Notes under the pieces: generated by a model
Told to the model about the DNA's origin: nothing
What the model saw: only the letters and a program-made list of their open reading frames with translations
The model's database searches: none
Shown: piece by piece, positions 45,276-57,443 of the stretch
Layout of the letters: each line of letters begins with the position of its first letter
Numbering within the stretch: position 1 is the first letter of the stretch
From: Polytrichum commune
Lineage: Eukaryota; Streptophyta; Polytrichopsida; Polytrichales; Polytrichaceae
NCBI GenBank assembly: GCA_950295325.1
Contig: OX485806.1
Location: 46,931,169 to 46,991,168 of the forward strand
Reading direction: 5' to 3'
Length of the DNA stretch: 60,000 nucleotides
Translations under genes and position numbers: made by a program

Positions 45276-46040
45276 ATGGCCAACATAATAGTCGTGGTTC
45301 AATTGGAGCAACTCGATAGAACTTATGGGGAGGCTAGGAAAGATGGGCCTCCCCTAAACCACTTTGGTGGGATGTTGGGGAGATACAATGATGTATTCAC
45401 CAATGTGTTGCCCAAAAGTTACCGCCAAGAAATGAAAATAACTTTGCTCAACAAGATATTGAGTTCTAGAGGTATGTGGTGACAAAGGAAGTTGGTGACA
45501 AACATGAAGAATATCAAGGCCATCCAAAAGGAGAATTGGTCCTTGACTCAAGAAAATGGCTTAGGTCATTTGTTGGCCTAGCCAACTACTACCACCACTT
45601 CATTCGAGGTTTTTCTAAGGTTGCTAGGACCTTAGGCAATTTGTTGAAAAAATGGCTATCCCAAGAGTGGGATGAGCCTTGTCACCAAGCCTTTGGGAAG
45701 CTCAAGAGCAAGTTCCCTTCACAAGATGTGGTTAAGTTTCCGGGTTTTCATAAGCATTTTGAGGTGCACATGGAGACGAAGGACTTTATCATTGGCGGAT
45801 GTTGATCCAAGATGGATGACCATTGCTTATGAGAGCATTAAGCTTCATGGTTGTCGAACCTTGTCCGGCTTGTACAAGAAATGGCTATCCCAAGAGTGGG
45901 ATGAGTCGTGCCACCAAGCCATTGGGGAGCTTAAGAGCAAGTTCTCTTCGCCGCCCGTGCTCAAGTTCGTGGAGTTTGACAAACCTTTTGAGGTGCTTAC
46001 GGGGGTGAGTAACTTTGCCAATGATGGATTGTTAATGTAA
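45276..46040 (+). pseudogene. Gypsy RT/RNase H remnant with internal duplication
   Basis: 'LRSFVGLANYYHHFIRGFSK' marks the RT connection region, then 'CHQAFGKLKSKF' and 'HFEVHMETKDFIIGG' the start of RNase H. A second version of the latter block ('CHQAIGELKSKF', 'PFEVLTGVSNF') follows 229 bp downstream, so this module is tandemly duplicated. The polymerase core upstream (YVDD region) is missing. 'MLGRYNDVFTNVLPKSYRQEM' near 45360 may be the start of the RT region. Confidence 0.75.
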
Positions 46041-46477
46041 GATGGATGGCCTTTGCATATGGGGGCTTGAGGCTCGATGGTTGTCAAAGAAGACAACCAA
46101 CTCATGACAAAGAATTTCTTTGCCGTAGTGCATTGCTTGAAGATGTGGCGACATTATTTGGGGTCGCACAAAGCAAAGGTCTACATGGACAATGTGTCCT
46201 AAAAGTATTTTAACATATACAAGCGCAAGTGAGCGCCAACTCATTGCGGTGGCATGATAGTTTGGCGCTTACGAAGGTGGATTTGGTCCACAAACCGGAC
46301 CGTGGAAATGTGGTGCCGGATGCGCTAAGTAGACGGGAAGAGTTCCAAGCAATGAGAACCATCCAAACCTTGTGGCTAATGTGTGCCGGCAAAGGAAACT
46401 TGTGATGCAAGATACGGGAGGGATAAATTAACTACCCCGAGGCACAAAAGCTTTTAGGTGAGCTTTGCAAGAGCAAG

Positions 46478-47439
46478 GTGCTGAAAGAGGTTAAGTTGGT
46501 GGACGGATTGTTCAAGTGCAAGCAAAGTTGGGTGTATGTGCCACAAGGCAAGTTGAGGCTATCGGTTTTGAAGGAAGAATATGATAGTCCTATTGCCGGC
46601 CATAGAGGAGAAAAAAAAAAAAAAACCGCCATAGAATGGTGTCATGGAGGTACCATTGGCGGTGCATAAAGTAGGATATAACCCACTTTGTGAAGGTATG
46701 AATAAAGTGCCAAGTGAACCGAGCCTCTTACCAAAAGCAAGGCGGTTTCTTGCAACCGTTGCCTATCCCGTTGGCGCCATGGCATAGTATGTGCATGGAC
46801 TTGATCACAAGTTTGCCGGAGTCACATGGGTATGATGCCATCTTGTTGATGGTAGAGCGGTTTGCCAAGTTGGCACACATGGTGCCGATTGTGGGAACCG
46901 CCACCGCGTTGGAGACCGCATAGCCTTTTCTCAAAGGATGGTTGAGGCATCACGGGTTGCCAAAAGTGATTGTGTGGGATCAAGATCCAAAGTTCACAAG
47001 TGCATTTTCAATGCATTTCTCTAAGGAGGTCGGAATGAAACTAAGGTTTAGCACGGCCTTGCATTCCCAAATGAATGGGAAAGCGGAGCATGTGAATGGA
47101 CTCTTGAAGCAATACTTGAGGAACTTGGTGGGGGCGGACCAAGGAGATTGGGCGGACTATGTGGGTCGAGCGGAGTGTAATTGCAATGTAGCCACGCACT
47201 TGGCTACCAAGGGGTGGTCTTTCGTGGTGGCTTATGGAGTGGATGCGCTCCAACCTATTAACCTAGCTCTCGAGGGGGCACATTCAACACTAGAGTTCAA
47301 CCAAGATGGTGAGGACTTGGCCAAGGATGGTAAACAAGTCTTGGAGATGACCAAGTTGTTGGTGGAGAAAGCCCGAAGGTGCTACGGAGTGCAAATCAAT
47401 GCCGGAAGACGCGAAGTGGAGAATGAGGTGGGCCAATAA
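46478..47439 (+). pseudogene. Gypsy integrase remnant
   Basis: An HHCC-type entry is recognisable ('SPIAGHRGEKKK', degraded by an A-run expansion near 46610), followed by 'RASYQKQGGFLQPLPIP', 'HSMCMDLITSLP' (first Asp), 'VIVWDQDPKFTSAF' (second Asp) and 'QMNGKAEHVNGLLKQYL' (Glu). A stop at 46921 splits the core. Integrase inserts the cDNA; this copy cannot make it. Confidence 0.85.
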
Positions 47440-47901
47440 GGTGTTGTTGAATGTGGACAACTTCACCTTGCCCAAAGGCCTTACTCCAAAAGTTCATGTC
47501 CAAAATTGGAGCTTCGTTTTCCATTGTGGAACAAGTGTTCAAGGACATGTATAAGTTGGAATTACCGCCCGAGATCAAAGTGCATCCGACATTTCATGTC
47601 TCATTACGAAAGTCATATAAGGACGACACCTTGTGGCCCGAACACAAGCAAGTGGTTAGGCCACGTCCCGACCTTGTGGAGGTCATTTGGAACATGAGGT
47701 AGGAGGGCATCCCCAAGTGTAGGAAGCCCAAGTGAAAATGAAAGAAAATGTACAAAGGAGTACTTGGTGAAATGGTGAGGATACCATGAGAAAGAAACCG
47801 CTTGGGTGGCGGCAAGAGACATGGTGAATACCAATGAATTGGTGAAGTACTTTGAAGAAACTAAGGCTAAGGATTCCAATAAAATGAAGCATAGGCATTG
47901 A
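47440..47901 (+). pseudogene. Integrase C-terminus and chromodomain remnant
   Basis: 'YKLELPPEIKVHPTFHVSLR' is the GPY/F-end signature of plant chromoviruses. Near 47750 'YLVKW*GYHEKETAWVAARD' is a chromodomain with a stop after VKW, ending at TGA 47899. The chromodomain would target insertion to chromatin marks. At least one frameshift separates it from the integrase. Confidence 0.8.
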
Positions 47902-48715
47902 TGAGGACATCAATCTCCTTTAGTGGGGGAGAGACGCTAGTAGCACACTTAGCTTCGAGGTTAATTACTCCACAACATGAACTTGTTCTTTGGCTTGAGG
48001 GAATAAAGTCCAAACTTTAGTGGTGCAAAGAGAAAAGTATGAGATGAGGTCCTAGTCTTGTACTTGTGCTTGGTTAGTGGAAGAGGGAGAATAGACATTC
48101 CAAACTAGGTTGGGTAAGCCGAGTAATTGGGGGCCATGGCTTGGAGGGGCCTTGGATAAAACCAAGAAACTTCTTAGTTGTGGGCTTGTCCGGGCGGGGA
48201 CAAGGTGATGGCGCGTGCTCATAAAAGTGCTACCCGCGAGCTAACGAGAGTTGGCGCATGGGAGTCATGAACCCATGTCTCGAAAGAGCAAAGTGGGAAC
48301 CGAGTCGGGCGGGACTTGGCATCACCCCCGTGCGATCGAGGCGTGGCTTAACAATGGAAAGCCATCTCGGAGTTGCAACCGAGACAACTTAGTGGAAGCG
48401 TTGAGGTCTCGCCTAGATGTGTCACGTTAGGCTAGTGGAGCCTAACGGGGGAGGCCCCAAAGGAGGGGCAACCCAAGTGAGTCCCAAAGTAGGTTGGTCT
48501 AGTATAGGTTAGGTCCTTGGATGAAAGATCCAAGGTCGCTAACGGACCACCTACGAACGACACCTTTGGGACTATGCCAAATTTGAAGATGCATTGTGGG
48601 GGTCGCGCCCTAAGGTAAACACAATGCCGCACCATAGAGGATGGCAACTTGAGAATTGGTGTGCCGACTACGAGTATAGTCGATGAGGGCATCGACTCCG
48701 TTTGGTGGGGGTGAG
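47902..48715 (+). other. 3' untranslated region and polypurine tract of the LTR-A element
   Basis: There is no ORF of note on the plus strand. It ends in a purine tract (ggtgggggtgag, 48704-48715) abutting the 3' LTR, the expected plus-strand primer. A repeat of 'ctaacg..ggagccta' near 48427-48447 is the only local structure seen. Confidence 0.75.
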
Positions 48716-49690
48716 TGTCGCGCACCTCTCCATGAGGAGTGCCCGAAACACCATGGGCACAAGGGGGACCCCGGAGTGACACCCGGGACTTGTGGCGCCG
48801 TTGGTGAGAGGGCCCAAGTGATCCTAGTGTGGGTGAGGGCCCCGGGCGTTGGGAACGCCTCCCACCCACGAAGACTGGGAGGCACAAGGGTAAGGCCATG
48901 AGCTATGCGTAGCTCATGGCGTGGTGATTCTAGAAAGCTCAAGAACACCTCAATCGGAGGTGTGAGCTAGGAGTTATGGCCATTTGAGTGGGGCGCTGTC
49001 CCGGGACAGCACCCTGGTACAGCAGTGCCTGGGAGTGATTCCCGGGACTGCCAAGGTTCAAACAGGCATAACTTCCCCAAGACTTGCCCGAATGGGGCAA
49101 GTGAGGAGTCCATCGGCATCTACGTGAAGCGTAGATGAAGATGAAGTGGTTGGTTGTTCTGATCGGACATCATACAAGGAAGTTATGATGGTCTGAAGCT
49201 GCTGGGGGGGTTCTAGGCCCAGCAGCTAAAGGGAAATGTCCACTTGGCCCCAACTCTTGGTAGAGAGACAAGAGGTTGGTTGACGGTGGGGTAGGGGCTC
49301 CGTGTAGAGTCCTAGAGGCTTATATGGGTGAGGTGGTGTGGCCTCACCCACCCGAGGCCGAACGGCAAGGCCTCCATGGGCTTTGGCGTATTGTGAGGCC
49401 ATAGTTGCCTAGTATGCTTCGGGTTGTTGTAGTGTTGCTCCGGCAACGCGATGATCAACATAGGATTGGACTTCCATGGATGGAAGTCCACATTGGGGAA
49501 ATGGGTTACCGATTAAGGGGTGAGTCCCGAAAGCAAAGTAGGAGGGTTGGTTCCCTCCTATGAACTATTGGTCCGGGGTAAGAGGAGCTATCCATTAGCA
49601 TGGCGGAATGCGAATGGTTAGCCCTCGTAACCTTTGCTAGAAACGAAAATTGGCAAGATGGTCAAGGGGGGGCTAGCAAGGGTTGCGACA
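48716..49690 (+). repeat. LTR-A, 3' LTR
   Basis: 975 bp, same sequence by eye as 42851-43825, followed by the target copy GAGAC. Confidence 0.95.
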
Positions 49691-49695
49691 GAGAC

Positions 49696-50240
49696 AATGT
49701 CAACGTCCGGGAAGTGGAGCAAAGAAGGAAGTAGTGGCTCGGCTACATTGAGCCCAATCAACCGAGGAGAATTGAGGTAAACTAACTAACCTTAGTTTTT
49801 CATTTAAAGTTGGAAGGAGCGCAGCCAAGGTATGCATCCCTAAACCCACTCACCTATTTTGTAAGCTCAAATGGCTTGACCACTTGACTACCAAAGGATT
49901 ACCGAGTTGTATTGTTCTCGGGCCCCTTGGTATATTTTGTGGTAGTAGTTTTATTAATTATCAAGTTCCGTATGTGGTAAGTCAGATCAATCACCGACAC
50001 GACCACTCTGAATGTTGTTGGTGGAAATGTGAGATTAATGATCCGAGAATCTACTATTATGTTGTTGGCCCCGTGGATTGGGAGTAATGACCCCAATTTA
50101 TGAAGATTGTACATAGGTTGAACCTACAGGTTGCCGATCACCCTAGTTCCATTAAGTTGCATTTCGTAGTATATTCAGTGTAAACATACTTAACAATTAA
50201 AAACATATAAAACAAATCGTAAACCCTTACTGGCAAGAGA
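49696..50240. other. Unassigned outer insertion, right part
   Basis: Presumed continuation of 41396-42850 after removal of the LTR-A element (together about 2.0 kb). It contains short ORFs only and no terminal repeats that I can match to the left edge. Confidence 0.35.
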
Positions 50241-50928
50241 CCCAAATCGGAAACTTAATTCGGTAGAGTGACAGCACCTTTCGGACCGTTGAAATCCGAA
50301 GGGTTTGAGATGTCACTTGACCTTCAAAGGACCTGCACGAGGCCTTAGAAGGTTCCGAGCTACGGGGTGCACCAACCAAGTAAAGATTTATGCCTAATAT
50401 ATAAATGTAGTAAGATAGAATGTGTAAACAAAATTAACGAAATAAAAAGAAATTTATATAAAGGGTGGGACTTAAGACAAGTCCCCCGCTTAGGAAATTA
50501 AATATAACTAAATAAAGGAATAGGAAAAAATTGAATGGTCCATCAAATCGTTGTTATTCCGTTCATTGAACTAGGGGTGGTATGAGTCACACCCGGTTGG
50601 TGTGTATCTGAATCATCTCAATTCACAAGTTAGAATTGTCTTGGTTCCAAGGTTGGTGCGTCTGCGCTTAAAATATGTTTTGGGTTAGGTTAGAACTAGA
50701 TATGAAGTTGATTAGTGGACTTTAGAGCCACAATAGTAAAAAACTAAGATCCAACCTTCGGAGGTACTACAACGCATATTTAATTCCCCTCAAAAAATCT
50801 AAGTACTCACGTTATACACCTATCATCCGGGTTCGGCTTGGGCACCTACAAGTGCAGGCTACCTTCACCGAAGGGCTTGTGTGATACTTTTAGGCTCCCT
50901 CGGAAGGGGGTGGCCCAAAAAAACCACA
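50240..50928. repeat. LTR-B, second part of the split copy
   Basis: The reverse complement of about 16438-17030, including 'cggaaacttaattcgg', 'ttttaggctccctc' and the end AAACCACA. It is followed by GATTG (50929-50933), matching 41069-41073. Confidence 0.87.
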
Positions 50929-50933
50929 GATTG

Positions 50934-53458
50934 TTCATGTTAATTGAGAGGTTTTTTTTAGATGGGCTTGTTATTTGGTAATATCTTTTGAAATAGTCCA
51001 ATCCAACTCAAATGATACTCTTGATTAATTAATTTAGTTATATTGAAGTTACTTTGAGTGTCGAAGATCTTCATGTGTTGTAGTTGTCTCATTAGCCCAA
51101 ATGTTATTATTTATTATTGATTGAGGTCACAACAATTTTCCCTTATGTATGGCAACTATTCATGTATTGCAAGTATTTCTAATTTTCTTCATCCAAAGCT
51201 ATTTTATAGTGTTCAAAGTCTATTCAATTACACTTGATTGGTAGATTTCCTTTAATTTGTACTATTGTTTTTGAAGTTGAATGTTATATATTCCATCGTG
51301 AGGAAACATTAAGTAATATTTTTATTATGAGTGAGTTAGACAAAGATTCTAATTTGGCTATACATCGGTGATTTGAGATTATAAAAATATAGAATGCAAT
51401 ATTGTTTGATTATTTGATTATTTTGTGGATGAAATAGCTAGAAATATACCTAAACATCATAAAACTTTAGATGACATCGCCATATTTTGAATGAATGTGT
51501 ATTAATGCAAATGAATTTGTAAAATCATCCATACTTGGCTTTGTCACTCCAATAGTTGTAGCCGATACTCTTCTCTTCAAGATTTGAAATTAAAATTATT
51601 GTTTTTAGAACTCCACATAGTCATTCCACTAAGTAGCCAAATATTACACTAGATATATAGGTTCCAAAAATCAAGTAGCCAATTAACATGGTCCCTCTTC
51701 TCTTCCAAGTAACTACTAATGTTTTCTACCAAATAGGTAGGTAATATTTCAAGCAATATTTTTGTGAGTACCCAAATAACCAAGTAGCCAAATAATCCTT
51801 TTGAGTAACCATTTTGCAAGTATCTAGATCATCTACTAGCCTAATATTATGTTGCAGCAATTGTTTTGTATGTCATCACGTAGCCAAGTACTCAAGTAAT
51901 TATTTTTTGTAACATTTTTGTAGACTAGCACCCAAATGGCCAACTTGATAAATAATCCTTAGTCATTTTAATTCAATAATCAACTATCACAATTCATTTT
52001 TAGCTCCTTCACCAACACTTGCCTCATTTGACACTCAAACTATCTAGCAATTTATTGATCTCTATTATTGGAATCATTTTTTGGCACAACGTTGATAGTT
52101 ATCAATTTAACAACCACCAAGTTGGTGTGGTACATTCTAGGTTTACCATGCAAAAAAACAAATATTGTCTACATGTGTGACAATGCCTAACATAACTCCT
52201 GACATCTTTTCTCAATACTTTAACTTCTCATTATAAGATACTTATTTTTTTATAATAAATTCCAATAAGATATGATTTGCACCTTATCACAACTACAAGC
52301 AAGTTTGGTTTATAACACCGTCATTAGTTGTATATAAGTCACCACCATTTATCACATATCCATATTATTTTTTATTGTGAATATATTAATATTGTAATGA
52401 AATCATCATGATTTGTTTAACATCTATGTATTTTTCATTATTTCAACTCTAATAATACATAATCAATCAATTACTATGGTAACTTAGTTATGTTTTGATT
52501 AATAATCCTTATGGTGGACGATGAATGGTAGGATAGCTTACATACACGAGTGATTAATTGTAGTTTGTGAATGGTAAGCAAAGAATATTTATTGGAAATA
52601 CACCCACTAGCATCCTATGCCCGTGGGGTTTTAGCATTGATAACAATCTTTTTTCATACAATAATATAGATCAAAGAGTTCAATCAAAATGTAATTAACT
52701 CAATGATGGGATTCTCAATTGGTTTGTGTATCCAAAACAATCCCAAACATCACTAGAGAAATATCAAAATAACATCACACAAACACAAGAAATTGGAGAA
52801 AATATTCATCCAATAATATCCAATCCACACATGTGCAATCAATCAATCAACTAATGCCATCCATTGTCCTCCAATGTTTTTCAGTGGAAAAACCTCTTTT
52901 TACATTGGAATTGAACTTGTAAGACTTCAGGCAGGGTGTAGGTTTAGATGCGGATGCTTGGTGCAAGAGAATTGCTTACTACATACACAGGGAGCAAAAG
53001 TGACATGAGAGGGGATGACAAACAAAATGCATTGTAAGTCCAAATAGTGAAATTTAAGCTTATCATGGCAAAGCATTGATGGCATAACACAACATCGAAC
53101 CATTCACACCCCACCAATCTCTCACTATAGTAAAGTCATATGTGGCCATATATGTACAAACATTTTGTCTTACAACCTTACATTCCGAAATGAATAATGA
53201 AAATAAATGCATCGTCGTGAAGGAATGAAAAAAAAACACAAAATTGTGGTATTTTGCTTATTCCATTCATGCATAATTGAAAGAAAGGAAAAAATATGCG
53301 AGATGGGCATCTTCAAGCAAATCTACAATTGAAACCTTGGTGCCATAGGAGTCGCTTGATACATCCGTGAAATGAATAGTTCAAACCATTGAGAAAAAAA
53401 ATAAAAAAATATCAAGTGCAATCATATTTCAAATCCTACTAATGCCAAAAGTGTAACG
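50934..53458. other. AT-rich sequence without recognised genes
   Basis: No ORF of interest. Between 51640 and 51960 the phrase 'caagtagccaaataatcc' recurs in degenerate form, suggesting a very old tandem repeat. The rest is low-complexity AT-rich DNA. Confidence 0.4.
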
Positions 53459-53690
53459 CGCTAATAGTGTGAACAAGGTTATTATAGAGCCATAGTACCA
53501 CTAGTAGTGTGAGCAAGGCTATCAAGGAGCCTTAGACATAAGGATTGGTGGCAATCCAATTAGTGGGAGTTAACTAGTGGCAACGCCATAGTACCATTAG
53601 TAGCGTGAGCAAGGCTATCAAGGAGCCTTAGTCGTAAGGATTGGTGGCAATCCCACTAGTGGGAGTTAACTAGTGGCAATTCCTCTTAAC
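53459..53690 (+). repeat. 96-bp tandem repeat, about 2.4 copies
   Basis: The unit runs 'gccatagtaccactagtag', then 'tgtgagcaaggctatcaagg', then 'agccttag', then 'aaggattggtggcaatcc' and 'gggagttaactagtggcaa'. Copies at 53489 and 53585 differ at only a few positions; a partial one precedes them. Confidence 0.88.
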
Positions 53691-53889
53691 TTTAAAAAGC
53701 GGCATGGAATGAGCACTTTGCATGAGGAAGGTTTGCATGGCAAGGGGTTATCTTCGTCATGGCTCTATGGTAAGGTGATTCATGCCATAAGACATTTTTT
53801 TTCCTCATGGTTTTCTTTAGAATGAATTCTCAGTAATTCAAGATGGGCTAGCTTATTATATTAATATTTTAACTTTAACAAATTTTGGC

Positions 53890-55769
53890 ATGGGTGAGAT
53901 TTTATTGAATATCATTTATTGTTCTGGATTTTTAGGAATTGAATTTTCAATCAAAATTTCCTCCATAAAGATGCAAAATCTAGAGCACATGGCTAGTGTA
54001 AAACCCGTCAATGAGCTCCAAGAGCACTTTGTAAGGTATGTAGATGAAAAATTGGGTCCAATCTTACAAAAAATATATCGGCTGGATAAGTACTCGGCAA
54101 TGAAACTATCGAGCGGATTTTATTGGAAGAACATTTGCGTGCCTTGAGAACGCAAGATGGAAATGTTCAAAGGGCCTTTACCCAACATATTAAGTTGATG
54201 GAACCTGAAAGCTTCAAAGATAAGCCGGGATCCAATATATTACAATGGTTAGACTGTATGGAGCGTTACTTAACCGTAAATCAAGTTGCTAAAGAGGAAC
54301 AAATCCAAGTTACTTGAACTAACTTCAAGCCGCGCATGGCAAAGCTTGAGGCTGCCGGACAAGATAACAGTTTGTGGGAAACATTTTGCCAAATATTGAT
54401 TTGGCTCATAGAAATGTCTTCCCTAAGAAAGTTGCCCAAAATAAATTATAGAATTTGACGCAAAAGGGGTCGGTGGAGGCTTACGCAATTGAATTCCAAT
54501 TCCTTTGTGCGCAAATTACAAAGTAAGAGTTGAGTTTGGGCAAGAGAATTGATTATTTTTTCCGTGTATTAAAACTAAAAATCTGTGAGTGAGTTGTTGT
54601 TGACCCCTTCACCAAGAGTGGCTGTTGGAAAAACTTTAAACGATTGTTTACTTATGCAGTAGCAATGGACGCCACCATTGAGTAATCCTGCCCCGAAGAG
54701 ATGCGGAAGATCCCACCAAAGTTTAGTGGTCCTGTCCATTGGACAATGCACGTGGCAAAACCATGATTTTGTCCAATGAGAAATCATTGGGTTTCTACAA
54801 GGCGAATGCACTTCATTGTGAAAGAAAATATTTCCTTTGCAAACAGTAAGGGCAACAAACCTAGGAATGCATGGAGGAATAAAAAAATGGTGGAGCACCT
54901 TCTAAATAATCAAAGTTCAAAACCATGAAGGATTTTGGAATCGCCAACAGTTGACTAGTGGGTTCCCTATTGGTAAAAAAAACAATGTATTAATTTTGTT
55001 GATAGCTCTTTAATCTCTTTGATAAAGGCCAAAATACTTTTTATTTCCTCATTTGTACAAATCCAAATAATAAAGAGGAAACACTTTATGTTTCATGTAA
55101 ACGTTCACTTGATTTTTTGATGGATTTTCACTCGGAAATTTATGGCAAATGTATGTTTGTGGATTTGACTTCTCTCATGATGAAAGGATTTTCATTGGCT
55201 TATGGAAAAGGTAAAAAATTACACCCTTTTGATACAAGAGCTTGTTTTCTGAATGAAAAACACAAGAATGTGTTTGTAAAGACGGCCTTGGAAAGATTAC
55301 AATTGTTACTTGAGTTTCAAGTCTCAAAAGACAACATACTCCTCACATTGCACATAGGCCAAAAAAAATTGAATATTTTTGGTCGAACTAGGAGAATTGC
55401 AATGCAATTTTTGGGTTGAGTTTTGGGCCTTAATGTTCATGTGATATTGGACATTGTGGCCACTCATTGTTTTGTCAATTCTAGCTACCTTAACAATATT
55501 GGATTGTAATATGCTAAGCATTTTAGTGTCTAATTGGAAAATGGAAAGGAAGTTCAAGTTGAAGGATATGTCAAGTTGCATGTCAAAGTTCAACAATATT
55601 ATGGTCACCTAACATGCGTGGTCATAAAACTTAATGACGGCATAAATTTGATTATTGGTCATGATTGGCTGAACAAGTACAAGGCACATGTGGATTACAA
55701 ATCCAAAACATGTGTCATTCCAAAGGGCAAGGAAAAGAATTTGTTGCAAGCCAATCCTTTGACGCATTG
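53890..55769 (+). pseudogene. Old gypsy gag-protease remnant
   Basis: Gag-like pieces at 53970-54317 ('LQWLDCMERYLTVNQVAKEE') continue in broken form to about 54530. Protease-like sequence lies at 55420-55740: 'VILDIVATHCFVNSSYLNNI' keeps the Asp but has lost the SG of the usual DSGATH motif, followed by 'LIIGHDWLNKYKAHVDY', the DWL motif of plant gypsy protease. It has many stops. Its right side is cut by the LTR-C element at 55770. Confidence 0.7.
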
Positions 55770-57421
55770 TGTGAGCCCAAAAGGGTGCCCACATTTAGTC
55801 TTAGACCCTTGAAACGTTAGTTGATGCACTTTGAAGTAGCATGTTACTTCACAAAAATATAAAAAGAGTGAAATGTTAGTCTTAGAAGTACCATGTTGTA
55901 AGAGGCTAGGATGTGAGTTGTTATTGTGTTTTTACCTTCGGAAGGATTTGAGTGAATGAGGATAGGTAAGGAGAACTTGGATTGAGTAGTTAGTGAGTAG
56001 GCTAGTACAAATGGATGGAGACAACCAAAGTGACTCAAGAGGCAAGTGCATTCGAATTGGGATGAATGGAGGATCACATGGAGCGCACAAGTGGACCACC
56101 TCATCATGGCCACTTAATGGGGAAGGCCCAAGGAAGAATGCAAGGTGGAGGATAAGCAAATTCTCAAAGCACCAATCAAATCACGAGTTAAGCATCGTGG
56201 TTTGAATTAAGTGGTGAGCGACGATTTGGGAAAGTAAGGGGAGAAAGTTATGGCGGCGGAAAGCGAAGGAGGCTAAGTTTGGGTTGAAGCATCCCAAGTT
56301 TGGTAAAGTGTGGTAGGTAGAAAGCCAAGGCTAGTTAAATGTTCGAATTAGGATCCTTGTTGATCATTTGAGGGAGGAAGGCTTAGAAGATAGGATTGGC
56401 GCCTACTAAGTAGGAGGAAATCTCAAGGGCTTATCGTGAGCCTTGAGGGTGCTCACCCCCTCAAGCTTACTATATAATCCCTCATTCTTCCCTCACTCAT
56501 CCTCTCTTTCCTTTGTGCTCCAAGGCACCCCACGAGTTATAAGTGTGGGTGTGGGAAGCCATATTGGAGCACATGTGTGTGCTTAGTTTTTAGTTTGAGA
56601 GCCAAGGCTTGTTAGCCTTGAAGAGGGCTTGACCTCTTGGTAGAATTAGTGTTGACGTGAAGGATTTTAAAGTTAATTCATGATTCCAATTTGTGGTACT
56701 TAAAGTTCATGTTTTGAATACACGTGGTTGCAAGTTCCATGTTTAAGAGTTGAGCACTTGATGTTGTGATGAGTGCAAAAATATACTTGTGTGGATTAGT
56801 TAGTCTTAGTGAAGTTAGGAAATTCTCTCTCCCCCTCTCCTCTCTAGGATTTTAGGATTTTAGGATTAGAGAAGAATTGTGTGATTAGAAAGGGGTTGTT
56901 AGTAGAATTAGGGAAATTAGGTAGGAAGATTAGTTAAGGGCTTGAATAATTAGTGAGGTAGTTGGGGATTACAACTACAAAGTTGTGGGTTCATGAAGGA
57001 GCTGGGTTTATGAAGGAGCTGGGTTTGTTTAGTTAGAAAGTAAAGAGCTGGGTTTATGAAGGACCTGGGTTTGTTTAGTTAGAAGCTAAGGAGCTGGGTT
57101 TATGAAGGAGCTGGGTTTATGAAGGAGCTGGGTTTGTTTAGTTAGAAGCTAAGAAGCTGGGTGGACGTTAGAAGCAAACAAAGACAAAATAGCACCCGAG
57201 CATAAGGAGGTTAAATAGTTAACTTGTGCATTCTCCACATACGTATTGAAATCGTACATTGAGTTGTTAAAAGTGAAATTCCAGTTAAATCCAAGACCAC
57301 TTAAAGGGTGAACCTTGCACTATGGACTCATGCAAGTCCAAATCCAATACCGCGGAGGAATGTGAGCCCAAACCCACTACTCGGACTACGGACGCTTAAG
57401 GGTGGGGGGTTTGGCCTCACA
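55770..57421 (+). repeat. LTR-C, 5' LTR of a gypsy element running off the window
   Basis: TGTGAGCCC...GGCCTCACA, 1652 bp, followed after 4 bp by the primer site. It shares both ends and scattered internal blocks ('aaaacataaaaagagtgaa') with the solo LTR at 7033-8942 but has a different internal minisatellite. The 5 bases before it are CATTG; the 3' LTR is outside the window. Confidence 0.88.
56993..57170 (+). repeat. Minisatellite inside LTR-C ('gagctgggttt' type)
   Basis: Units of 'gagctgggtttatgaag' (17 bp) and 'gagctgggtttgtttagt' plus 'tagaagctaag' alternate to give a higher-order repeat. It occupies the position that the unrelated 42-bp minisatellite holds in the solo LTR-C. Confidence 0.85.
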
Positions 57422-57425
57422 TAAT

Positions 57426-57443
57426 TGGTGCGTCCGCCGGGAG
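57426..57443 (+). promoter_or_regulatory. Primer binding site of LTR-C gypsy element
   Basis: TGGTGCGTCCGCCGGGAG, conserved with 25604. The reverse complement ends in CCA as a tRNA 3' end would. The tRNA was not identified. Confidence 0.75.

Larger units (their letters stand above)
42851..49690 (+). mobile_element. Complete LTR-A chromovirus derivative with identical LTRs, TSD GAGAC
   Basis: LTRs at 42851-43825 and 48716-49690 are both exactly 975 bp, and I saw no difference between them. GAGAC flanks both sides (42846-42850 and 49691-49695). A primer site follows the 5' LTR and a purine tract precedes the 3' LTR. Inside are a tandem-repeat leader, then RT/RNase H, integrase and chromodomain remnants in plus orientation, all broken by stops and frameshifts, with no recognisable gag or protease. 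Young LTRs around dead genes, and a second copy at 1-2764 with the same structure, indicate a non-autonomous family moved by proteins from elsewhere. Confidence 0.93.
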
